From: ZC4RG20 sp963782445
GTDB lineage: Bacteria > Pseudomonadota > Gammaproteobacteria > Steroidobacterales > Rariloculaceae
Assembly (NCBI GenBank): GCA_963782445.1
Contig: CAWAJM010000001.1
Coordinates: forward strand, 4,154,001 to 4,218,000
DNA length: 64,000 nt
Direction: 5' to 3'
Shown in pieces: positions 28,490 to 35,288 of the stretch. Numbering within the stretch: position 1 is the first letter of the stretch; each line of letters starts with the position of its first letter. The notes beneath the pieces were generated by a model. It had not been told where the DNA came from. It ran no database searches and was given only the letters and a program-made list of their open reading frames with translations. The translations under genes were made by a program, and so were the position numbers.

Positions 28490-31170
28490 GCCGAGTCCTC
28501 GCTGCCGCCGCGCTCACCCTGGCCGCAGTCGCCGCCGCGGACGCGACGCCCGACCCGCGCATCGCCGACATCCACGAGGGCACGAACATCAGCGTGGCGC
28601 TGTCGCCGGACGGGCGCACGCTCGTCACGGATCTGCTCGGCCGGATCTGGCGGCTGCCCGCGACGGGCGGCGGCGCCGAGCCCATGACGCCGAGCGGCGA
28701 GGCCGCGCGCTATCCGCGCTTCAGCCCCGACGGCCGCCACATCGTCTATCAGCGTCTCGTCGACGGCCAATGGGACCTCTGGCTGCTCGACACCGCCACG
28801 GGCGCCCGGCGCGCACTCCTCGCGAGCGCGTTCAACGAGCGCCAACCGGATTTCACGGCCGACGCGCGCTCGGTCGTGTTCGCCTCGGACCGGACGGGGC
28901 ACTACTGCCTGTGGTCCGTCGCCCTCGACACGGGCGTGCTCACGCAGCTCACCGCCGAACCGGGCGACGCCTCCTTCCCCGCGGTCTCCGAGTTCGGCGA
29001 CATCGCCTACGTCCGCCACGACGGCAAGCGCTGGTCGCTGCGGGTCCTGCCGGCGCAGGGCGCGGCGGCGGACATCGAGTCCGGCCCCGACGAGATCAGC
29101 GCCCCGAGTTGGCGCCCCGGCGGCGGCGTGCTCGTCTTCGACGAGCGGGACGGTTCGAGCGGCAGCGATCTCAAGATGCTCGTATCCGGCGAGACGCCCG
29201 CGATCAAGACGCTGACGCACGACGAGGACGTCTTTACGAGCCGAGTCGCCTGGGAGGGACCCGCCGATTTCCTCTATGCGGCCGACGGGCGCATCTGGCG
29301 CCGCGGTATCGCGGCCGCCTCCCGCCGCAACGTGCCGCTCATCGCCGCGGTCAGCGTCGCCGTGCACGCGCCGCCGCCCGTCGCCGCCGCCCTCGACGCC
29401 CCGGGGCCGAACCCCGTGCTCGGCATCGCGGGCGAAGGCGCTTCGAGCGACGGCCGCACGCGCGTGTTTGCCGCGCTCGGCGATCTCTGGCTCGCAGGCA
29501 CGCGCGCCGCACCGCGCCGGCTCACGGACGATGCTTACGTGGACCTCGATCCCAGCGTCGCGCCCGACGGCCGGTTTGCCGTATTCGCGAGCGACCGCGG
29601 CGGGGCCATGGATCTGTGGCGGATCGACCTGCCCTCCGGAACGCCGCGCCGGCTGACCCACGGCGGCGGCAAGGCCTACCGGCCTGCAGTGTCGCCCGAC
29701 GGGCGCAGGGTCGCGTTCCTCGAGACCCGCGGCTTCGGACCATGGAACGAGGCCGCGCTGCGCGTCGTCGACCTCGCGCCCCCGGGCGAGGCCCGCACGC
29801 TCGCCGCCGACCTCACGGCGCCCTCCGCACCCCGCTGGATGCCGGGCGGCCGCGCGCTCGAGGTCGAGACGGGCGATCCCGCTGGGCCCGCGCCGCGTGT
29901 CACCGTAAAGATCGACGCCTCGAGCGGGAAGCGCAGCTACCCGGCACCGCCCGAGAGCGACGCTGCGGGCGCTGCCGCCTCGGAAGCCGATGCCTCAGCC
30001 GGCGGCGGCGAGTCCGGCGAACTCGGGGCCGGTCTCGCCTGGAAGCCGGCCGCGCCCGCCGAACCCTACGTCGTGCAGGTCGGTCGGCTCTTCGACGGCG
30101 TCCGAGGCGAATACCTGCGCCACGTCGACATCCATATCCAGGGGCAACGCATCGTCGCGATCTCGCCGCGCAACGTGTTGCCGCTGCCCGCGAAGGTCAT
30201 TGACGAGCGGGACGCGACCGTGATCCCGGGCCTCATCGACATCCACGTCCATGAATCGTCGCTCATGGGAGATCGGCTCGGCCGAATCTGGCTCGCGAGC
30301 GGCGTGACGACGGTACGCGAGCTGACCGAGGACATCCCGGGTGCACTCGAGCGCGCCGAGTCGTGGGCCAGCGGGCGGCGTCTCGGCCCTCGCGTCGTCG
30401 TGTCGGGGGAACCGACCGCCGGAGACGCCGAGCCGTCGGCGGCCGCACCGGCGCTGCCGACGCCCATTCCCGTGCGCCGCTTCGCGGCGCTGCCCGTCGC
30501 CTATTCATTGCTGCGGCCCGGCGGCCCCCACGGCGAAGATGCGGCGCTGCATCCGCCGCCGTTCGCCGCAGCCGATCGCAGGATCGACGCCGATGCCCTC
30601 TACCGGCTCCGGACCTCGCCGCTGAGCCTGAGCTACCAGGATGTGCTGACGACCGTCGTCGATTCCCAGACCGTCATCACTTCCGACCTCGCGGCGGCGC
30701 TCGGCCCCGGCGCCGTGCCTGCGAAGCTGCGCGGACTCGTCGGCCAGGGCGCATTGGCCCGCCTCTATACCCCGGAGGAGCGCGCCCGCTGGCAGGCCGC
30801 CTCGCCGGAGGCGAACGCCGACGCCCAGGCGCTCGAGCGGAACATCGCGAAGCTGATCCGCGCCGGCGCGCGTGTGGCGGCCGGCTCCGAATCGCCCGCC
30901 CTGCCCTATGGTCTCGGCATGCACATGGAGCTCGCGATGCTGGCCGAGGCCGGAATCCCGAACGATCAGGTCCTCCGCATCGCGACGGCGCAAAACGCGC
31001 TGGCCCTTGGGCTAGGCGCGGAGCTCGGCACGCTCGAGCAGGGTAAGCTCGCCGATTTCCTCGTCGTGGACGGCGACCCACTGCAGCGGCTCGGCGACGC
31101 GCTCAACATCATTGCCGTCGTCAAGGGCGGCGTTTGGCTGGATCGCGCACGGCTGCTGCACGGGCCGTAA
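28486..31170 (+). CDS. TolB-type beta-propeller fused to an amidohydrolase domain
   Basis: An 894-residue secreted protein. A signal peptide covers about residues 1-20 (LAAAALTLAAVAAADA). PD40/WD40-like TolB repeats run from about 25 to 500 (LSPDGRTLVTDL, FSPDGRHIVYQR, VAPDGRFAVFAS). A low-complexity Ala/Gly/Ser linker follows, then an amidohydrolase domain from about 525: VIPGLIDIHVH gives metal ligands His587 and His589, and the C-terminus LEQGKLADFLVVDGDP is canonical. The central part looks shortened: I find no carboxylated-Lys motif and no later metal His pair, and the usual AGTDSP Asp is AGSESP. Catalytic activity is doubtful. It is co-translated with the CPXCG gene. Confidence 0.88.
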   Translation: MSRVLAAAALTLAAVAAADATPDPRIADIHEGTNISVALSPDGRTLVTDLLGRIWRLPATGGGAEPMTPSGEAARYPRFSPDGRHIVYQRLVDGQWDLWLLDTATGARRALLASAFNERQPDFTADARSVVFASDRTGHYCLWSVALDTGVLTQLTAEPGDASFPAVSEFGDIAYVRHDGKRWSLRVLPAQGAAADIESGPDEISAPSWRPGGGVLVFDERDGSSGSDLKMLVSGETPAIKTLTHDEDVFTSRVAWEGPADFLYAADGRIWRRGIAAASRRNVPLIAAVSVAVHAPPPVAAALDAPGPNPVLGIAGEGASSDGRTRVFAALGDLWLAGTRAAPRRLTDDAYVDLDPSVAPDGRFAVFASDRGGAMDLWRIDLPSGTPRRLTHGGGKAYRPAVSPDGRRVAFLETRGFGPWNEAALRVVDLAPPGEARTLAADLTAPSAPRWMPGGRALEVETGDPAGPAPRVTVKIDASSGKRSYPAPPESDAAGAAASEADASAGGGESGELGAGLAWKPAAPAEPYVVQVGRLFDGVRGEYLRHVDIHIQGQRIVAISPRNVLPLPAKVIDERDATVIPGLIDIHVHESSLMGDRLGRIWLASGVTTVRELTEDIPGALERAESWASGRRLGPRVVVSGEPTAGDAEPSAAAPALPTPIPVRRFAALPVAYSLLRPGGPHGEDAALHPPPFAAADRRIDADALYRLRTSPLSLSYQDVLTTVVDSQTVITSDLAAALGPGAVPAKLRGLVGQGALARLYTPEERARWQAASPEANADAQALERNIAKLIRAGARVAAGSESPALPYGLGMHMELAMLAEAGIPNDQVLRIATAQNALALGLGAELGTLEQGKLADFLVVDGDPLQRLGDALNIIAVVKGGVWLDRARLLHGP

Positions 31171-31311
31171 TGGGCCGAGTCGGAAATTGAAGCGGGCCGC
31201 CGGACACGCGCCGGGCGGTGCGCGGCGGGCGGCGGGCCCTTGCGGGGGCCCCAAGCGGCGCGCTTAGAGTCCAGAGCGGCGAAAAAGTTGCGCATGCTTT
31301 TTAAACAGCCG

Positions 31312-31326
31312 GTTACCCAGCGTAAC
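31312..31326. promoter_or_regulatory. Candidate activator site GTTAC-N5-GTAAC
   Basis: A perfect 5-base inverted repeat, centred 160 bases upstream of the predicted sigma-54 transcript start. That is the normal distance for a sigma-54 enhancer-binding protein. The half-sites resemble those I recall for CbrB, but the spacing differs, so the factor is unassigned. Confidence 0.35.
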
Positions 31327-31403
31327 TCATCCAATTATTCAATTTTCTTTCATAACTGAATCGTCGGAGACCCTTACAAGATCGAGTCCAGGCTCCATGC
31401 GAC

Positions 31404-31423
31404 TTGCCCCATTAACATGGCAA
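31404..31423. promoter_or_regulatory. Dyad TTGCC-N10-GGCAA upstream of the small RNA
   Basis: A perfect 5-base dyad centred near -65 relative to the predicted start. It could be a second regulator or IHF-adjacent site. Nothing more can be said from sequence. Confidence 0.25.
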
Positions 31424-31452
31424 CCCATTGACGATGTACGTTTTTTTTAAAG

Positions 31453-31468
31453 TGGCACGTGTCTTGCT
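31453..31468 (+). promoter_or_regulatory. Sigma-54 (-24/-12) promoter
   Basis: TGGCACGTGTCTTGCT matches the RpoN consensus TGGCACG-N4-TTGCW at every defined position. The GG (31454-31455) and GC (31466-31467) are exactly 10 bases apart. The predicted start is 31479, one base before a 5' hairpin. Transcription would need an activator of the NtrC/CbrB/PilR class. Confidence 0.8.
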
Positions 31469-31478
31469 GGTATAGTCC

Positions 31479-31741
31479 CGACTCTGGAAAGAGTCAGTGA
31501 GTGCGCAAACCAACAGAAAACGATGCGAATCCGCAAAGGCTTCTGTTAAATTTGGTCTCAAGAAGAAGTAGAAAGCAGAACAAGAAGAAGATAAGAAGAA
31601 AAAGGCTGTAAAAACAAAGAAAAGAATTCGGATCATTGGCAATAGAACGAGTGACCGACAGCCAGGCCGCATACTTGAAACCGTAAACTCCGATAACAAG
31701 AAGAGTGACCCGGCGCTCCCACCGCCGGGTTTTTCTTTTTT
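31479..31741 (+). ncRNA. Candidate sigma-54-dependent small RNA with A-rich Hfq-type motifs (CrcZ-like architecture)
   Basis: The predicted transcript is about 260 nt from the -12/-24 promoter to an intrinsic terminator. It opens with a GNRA-capped hairpin, GACTCT-GGAA-AGAGTC (31480-31495). The middle (about 31560-31624) is an A-rich run of (ARN) triplets such as AACAAGAAGAAGATAAGAAG, the type of ligand bound by the distal face of Hfq. More A-rich words occur at 31509-31520 and 31694-31704. No frame has host-like codon use. CrcZ/CrcY RNAs of Pseudomonas share this plan (RpoN promoter, repeated A-rich motifs, terminator) and titrate Hfq/Crc. Homology is not shown, only architecture. Confidence 0.65.
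31708..31741 (+). terminator. Intrinsic terminator of the candidate small RNA
   Basis: ACCCGGCG (31708-31715) pairs perfectly with CGCCGGGT (31723-31730) around a 7-base loop, followed by TTTTCTTTTTT. It is one of the strongest terminators in the window and separates the RNA from the adenosyltransferase gene. Confidence 0.9.
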
Positions 31742-31805
31742 GCCCACCGCGAACCGGGCTCGCTGCCCTATCATGACCGGCCTCATCGCATCGAGACGGA
31801 CGGTC

Positions 31806-32348
31806 ATGGGCTTTCGGCTGACGAAAATCTACACGCGCACGGGCGACCAGGGCACGACGGGGCTCGCAAACGGCGAGCGCGTTGCGAAGTTCGACGCCCG
31901 CGTCGAGGCCGCGGGCACCGTCGACGAGACGAGCAGCGCCCTGGCCCTGATCCTGGCCGAGACCGAAATCGACGCGCGCATTCGCGCGAGCCTGCTGCGC
32001 ATTCAGAACGAGCTCTTCGAGGTCGGCGGCGAGCTCGCGTTGCCGGGCTACGCAAGCATCACGGCCGCGCACATCGAGCGACTGGAGGCCGATCTCGATA
32101 CGCTCAATGCTGTGCTGCCCCCGCTCGAGAATTTCGTGCTGCCCGGGGGCGACCGCGCCGCCGCCGCCTGCCACCTGGCGCGGGCCGTCTGCCGGCGCGC
32201 CGAGCGCACGGTCTGGCGCCTCGCCGAGGACACGGAGCTGAACCCGCAGATGCCGCGTTACCTGAACCGTCTCTCGGACTACCTGTTCGTGGCAGCGCGC
32301 TCGCTGACCCGCTCTGGCGGCGCCGAAGAGACGCTCTGGCAGCGCTGA
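31806..32348 (+). CDS. Cob(I)yrinic acid a,c-diamide adenosyltransferase, PduO type
   Basis: A 180-residue helical-bundle enzyme that adenosylates cob(I)alamin with ATP to make coenzyme B12. The ATP site KIYTRTGDQGTTGL is at about residues 6-19, preceded by the family's short start. FVLPGGDRAAAACHLARAVCRRAER has the conserved Arg/Glu, and LNPQMPRYLNRLSDYLFVAAR is the C-terminal hallmark. The ATG at 31806 fits the family; 22 further codons upstream are open but not conserved-looking. No cobalamin riboswitch or other cob genes are visible. It is convergent with ampE. Confidence 0.94.
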   Translation: MGFRLTKIYTRTGDQGTTGLANGERVAKFDARVEAAGTVDETSSALALILAETEIDARIRASLLRIQNELFEVGGELALPGYASITAAHIERLEADLDTLNAVLPPLENFVLPGGDRAAAACHLARAVCRRAERTVWRLAEDTELNPQMPRYLNRLSDYLFVAARSLTRSGGAEETLWQR

Positions 32349-32350
32349 CG

Positions 32351-32382
32351 GCGCCGGGTACGAGCTGAGCCAGCTCCGGCGC
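32351..32382. terminator. Strong hairpin between convergent genes
   Basis: GCGCCGG (32351-32357) pairs with CCGGCGC (32376-32382), and inner GAGCTG pairs with CAGCTC. It lies three bases after the adenosyltransferase stop. There is no T-run, so termination would be weak or factor-assisted. Confidence 0.4.
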
Positions 32383-32469
32383 TCACGCGTGAACGACCGC
32401 CGCCTTCGCACAGGAGTCCCTTGCAGACGGGCGCCCGTTAATGAATCCTGCGGCCGACCGCGAGCCCGC

Positions 32470-33360
32470 CTACACCGCCCACCCGACCAGCGTCATGAGC
32501 GCAATGACCGTCATCCAGATGAACAGCGTCCGCATGACGAGCCGCAGCGAGTTTCGCGCTGCCGCGCTCGAGTTCACGGGCTGCTGAAGCACGCCCGTCA
32601 TGGCCGCCTTGCCGACCGCCGCAACGAGTTGATCGTTGCCCTCGTAAAAGGCGCGCCCCGGGGGCACGACGAAGCCGCGCCAACGCTCGAGCGCATCGTC
32701 GAAGCTGCCGCCGAGGGCGAAGCCGAGGGCCGCTAGGCGCGCGGGCGCCCAAGCGAATAGGCCGTGCAGCAGCTCGACGGCGGGCAGCACGGCGGCGGCG
32801 AGCTCGGGATCGCGCGCCGCCTCGAAGACGGCGCGGCGCCGCAGCAGGTTGCTGACCCTGAAGAGCCAGGCACCGACGGGTCCCAGCACGACGAACCAGA
32901 AGGCCACGCCGAACACGCGATTGGTCGCCTGCATGAAAACGGCGTCCTCGACGACCTCGGCGGCGGAATCGAGCGCGTGGCGCGACTCACAAAGCTCGGT
33001 GAGCACGCGGGCGGCCTCGTCGTAGTCGCCGCCGTCGAGGGCCTTGCAGTAGTCCTCGACCTCGCTTGCGAGGTCACGCGGGCCGACGCAGACAAACACG
33101 ACGAAGACGGCGAACGACAGGTAGGGCAGATCCCAGAGGATCGCCGTGCCGGCGAGCAGTCGGCTCACGACGAGCACTGGGACCACGGCGGCAAGGATCA
33201 GCAGCGTGAGCATCGGCAGCGCCGCGCTCGTCCCGAACGCCTTGGCGCGTGCCAAGCCGAAGTCGAAGTAAGCGTCGAAGAATCTGAGCTCGCGCAGGCG
33301 CAGCCCCTGGCTGACGCCGTGCTCGAGCAGCAGGCCCAGAATCAGCGCAATGAGCTTCAT
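32470..33360 (-). CDS. ampE: AmpE-like inner-membrane protein
   Basis: A 296-residue polytopic protein of the AmpE/CobD-CbiB-like family. The N-terminus MKLIALILGLLLEHGVSQG is characteristic. Helices lie at about residues 1-20, 55-75, 85-105, 160-185 and 275-295; the loop with FAWAPARLAALGFALGG is shared with CbiB-type proteins. AmpE is the partner of AmpD, with a proposed sensory role in beta-lactamase induction; its biochemical activity is unknown. The start overlaps the ampD stop (ATGA type), so the two are translated together. Confidence 0.9.
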   Translation of the reverse strand: MKLIALILGLLLEHGVSQGLRLRELRFFDAYFDFGLARAKAFGTSAALPMLTLLILAAVVPVLVVSRLLAGTAILWDLPYLSFAVFVVFVCVGPRDLASEVEDYCKALDGGDYDEAARVLTELCESRHALDSAAEVVEDAVFMQATNRVFGVAFWFVVLGPVGAWLFRVSNLLRRRAVFEAARDPELAAAVLPAVELLHGLFAWAPARLAALGFALGGSFDDALERWRGFVVPPGRAFYEGNDQLVAAVGKAAMTGVLQQPVNSSAAARNSLRLVMRTLFIWMTVIALMTLVGWAV

Positions 33361-33923
33361 ATGCGGGTCTCCGCGGTTGCGAGCAGGGCCTCGAGACGCG
33401 CCCACTCGAACGCCGGGCCCGGGTCCGTCTTACGCCCGGGCGCGATGTCCGAGTGACCGACGAGCTGGGCCGCGCGCAGCGTCGGGTACGCCTCACGCAG
33501 CGCCGCGACGAGGGCGGCGAGGCGCGCGTACTGTGCATCCTCGTAGGCCGTATCGTCCGTCCCCTCGAGCTCGATGCCGACGGCGAAATCGTTACAGCAT
33601 TCGCGGCCGCGGTAGCAGGAGCTGCCGGCGTGCCAGGCGCGCGCCGCGAACGAGACGTACTGCGTGAGGTCTCCGGTGCGCGCAATCAGGGCGTGCGCCG
33701 AAACGCGCGCAGAAGCGATGCGGCCGAAGTACGGATGCGCAGCGGCATCGAGCTGGTTCACGAACAGCTCGTCGATGAAACCGCCGCCGAACTCACCGGG
33801 CGGCAGGCTGATGCCGTGCACGACGATGAGCTCGAGCTCTGCGCCCGGCGGCCGGGCATCGCAGTTCGGAGAGCACACCTTTCTGACTCCCCGGATCCAA
33901 CCGCTGTCGGCGTCGATGATCAT
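33357..33923 (-). CDS. ampD: 1,6-anhydro-N-acetylmuramyl-L-alanine amidase AmpD
   Basis: A 188-residue cytosolic zinc amidase (amidase_2 fold) that removes the peptide from anhydromuropeptides, recycling murein and silencing ampC induction. Zinc ligands are visible as His in LIVVHGISLPPG near residue 35 and His/Asp in VGHSDIAPGRKTDPGP near residues 155-166. SAHALIARTGDLTQYV and AWHAGSSCYRGRECCNDFAVGIELEG are typical family segments. The length equals E. coli AmpD. Its product feeds AnmK (17124). It is divergent from rsmE. Confidence 0.95.
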   Translation of the reverse strand: MIIDADSGWIRGVRKVCSPNCDARPPGAELELIVVHGISLPPGEFGGGFIDELFVNQLDAAAHPYFGRIASARVSAHALIARTGDLTQYVSFAARAWHAGSSCYRGRECCNDFAVGIELEGTDDTAYEDAQYARLAALVAALREAYPTLRAAQLVGHSDIAPGRKTDPGPAFEWARLEALLATAETRI

Positions 33924-34038
33924 GATTGCGTGGAGCTGCTAAAGTGCGGCGCTGCGGTCGCCCGTCGTTTGCCAGGTGCGACTATATACCACCGGTCGTT
34001 TGCCGGAACGGGAGCGCGTGTCGGGTACTCATAGCGTC

Positions 34039-34785
34039 ATGCCGTCCACTCATCACCGCCTCTCCCGCCTGTTCCTCGATCGGGACCTCGGGTCCGACCG
34101 CGTCCCGCTGACCGAGCGCGAGGCCCACTACCTCGGCTCCGTGCTGCGGCTCAAGCGCGGGGATCCCGTCCTCGCGTTCAACGGCCGCGGCCAGGAGCGC
34201 CACGCCGTCATCCTTTCGCTGGCGCGCCGCGGCGCGGAGCTCGAAATACTCGAGTCCGTCCCGCCGCTGCCGGAGTCCGCGCTCGATCTGACGCTGATTC
34301 AAGGGCTCCCGAAGTCCGAGGCCATGGACCTCGTCGTACAGAAGGCCACCGAACTCGGCGTCCGGGTCGTGGCGCCCGTGATCACCGACTTCAGCGTCGT
34401 CCGCCTCGACGAGGATCGCGCGGCGCGCCGCATCCAGCACTGGACGCGCATCGCCCAAAGCGCCTGCGAGCAATCGGGCCGCCATCGTCCGCCCGAGATC
34501 CGCCCCGTCCAGCGCCTCGAGGCTTGCCTCGCGGCACTGCCCGCAAGCGCCGTCAAACTCGCGCTCGACACGGGCGCCGCAACGCCGTTGGAACTCGCGG
34601 AGACGCCGGCGCAGCCGGTCTTCCTGCTCGTCGGCCCCGAGGGCGGGCTCAGCCCGGCCGATCTCGCCGCGGCCGCGGCGCACGGCTTCGATATCCTGCG
34701 TCTCGGTCCGCGCGTGCTGCGCGCCGAGTCGGCGGCCCTCGTCGGCTGCGCGCTGCTGCAGGCGCAATGGGGCGACCTGCGCTGA
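34039..34785 (+). CDS. rsmE: 16S rRNA (uracil(1498)-N(3))-methyltransferase
   Basis: A 248-residue SPOUT methyltransferase that modifies U1498 of 16S rRNA. An N-terminal PUA-like domain contains HYLGSVLRLKRGDPVLAFNG. The C-terminal SPOUT knot has QKATELGV, LLVGPEGGLSPAD and LGPRVLRAESAAL, where SAM binds. The start at 34039 gives the standard length; an open frame extends 21 codons upstream without conservation. It is convergent with chpC. Confidence 0.95.
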   Translation: MPSTHHRLSRLFLDRDLGSDRVPLTEREAHYLGSVLRLKRGDPVLAFNGRGQERHAVILSLARRGAELEILESVPPLPESALDLTLIQGLPKSEAMDLVVQKATELGVRVVAPVITDFSVVRLDEDRAARRIQHWTRIAQSACEQSGRHRPPEIRPVQRLEACLAALPASAVKLALDTGAATPLELAETPAQPVFLLVGPEGGLSPADLAAAAAHGFDILRLGPRVLRAESAALVGCALLQAQWGDLR

Positions 34786-34796
34786 GCCGCGGCGGC

Positions 34797-35288
34797 TCAC
34801 GGCACGGCCGACGGCTCCTCCTCGACCACTTCGGCAAGCATGGCCTCGATGCGCTCGACGTCGGGGATCAACGGATATTCGTTGATCATCCTGACGCGGC
34901 ACAGCACGGGCTGGTGCGCGGGCGGGGCCTGCTCGGAGTCGAGCGTCAGTACGTCGGGATTGACCCTGACGAGCTGCGGGAAGCCCTGGGTCAGCACACC
35001 GTAGTAGCCGCGCTTGAGCTGATCGGTGATGGCGTGGAACACGACGATGCGCGTGCGGCCGCGCCGGCCGCCGGTATCGTCGGCGGCCCCCGTGTCGAAC
35101 GATACGACGGGCAGCGGGCGGCCGTTCCACTCGACGGTACCCAGGTACCAATCGGGCCGCTCGCCGTCGGCGCGCGCCTTGGTCTCCGCGAAGGCGATGA
35201 CCTCGGCCACGCACATGCGCGGCACCAGCAGGCGCTCGCGCCGGAGCGGGATCAGCAGACTGTAGAGCTCGCGCGGCGCTTCGCTCAC
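34797..35288 (-). CDS. chpC: Chemotaxis adaptor ChpC (CheW-like) of the pilus chemosensory system
   Basis: A 163-residue CheW-domain protein. It has alternating beta strands (LYSLLIPLRRERLLVPRMCVAEVIAF; DWYLGTVEWNGRPLPVVSFD; TRIVVFHAI), as in ChpC. It would link additional receptors to the kinase ChpA. The first four bases overlap the chpA stop, so it ends the pil-chp transcript. Unlike Pseudomonas, no chpB (methylesterase) lies between chpA and chpC. Confidence 0.88.
   Translation of the reverse strand: MSEAPRELYSLLIPLRRERLLVPRMCVAEVIAFAETKARADGERPDWYLGTVEWNGRPLPVVSFDTGAADDTGGRRGRTRIVVFHAITDQLKRGYYGVLTQGFPQLVRVNPDVLTLDSEQAPPAHQPVLCRVRMINEYPLIPDVERIEAMLAEVVEEEPSAVP

Larger units (their letters stand above)
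31171..31452. other. Upstream half of a 635-base gap: regulatory region, no gene
   Basis: The first 90 bases are GC-rich, with a hairpin GGGCCC-N6-GGGCCC near 31240, a possible 3' end for the amidohydrolase transcript. From about 31290 the composition turns A/T-rich and holds no open frame with host-like codon use. It contains two dyads upstream of the sigma-54 promoter, listed separately. Confidence 0.5.

Noticed and set aside
31577..31624. A Lys/Glu-rich stretch in one plus-strand frame resembling a histone-like tail
   Set aside because: No start codon in frame, an upstream TAG, and third positions are mostly A, unlike genes here.
31171..31805. Cobalamin riboswitch before the adenosyltransferase gene
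   Set aside because: No B12-box-like sequence is visible, and a terminator for an independent RNA lies between.
31412..31807. A 131-codon minus-strand frame with a hydrophobic Phe/Leu run across the candidate small RNA
   Set aside because: The hydrophobic run is just the complement of the A-rich tract. Codon use is unlike the host, and no ribosome site is visible.
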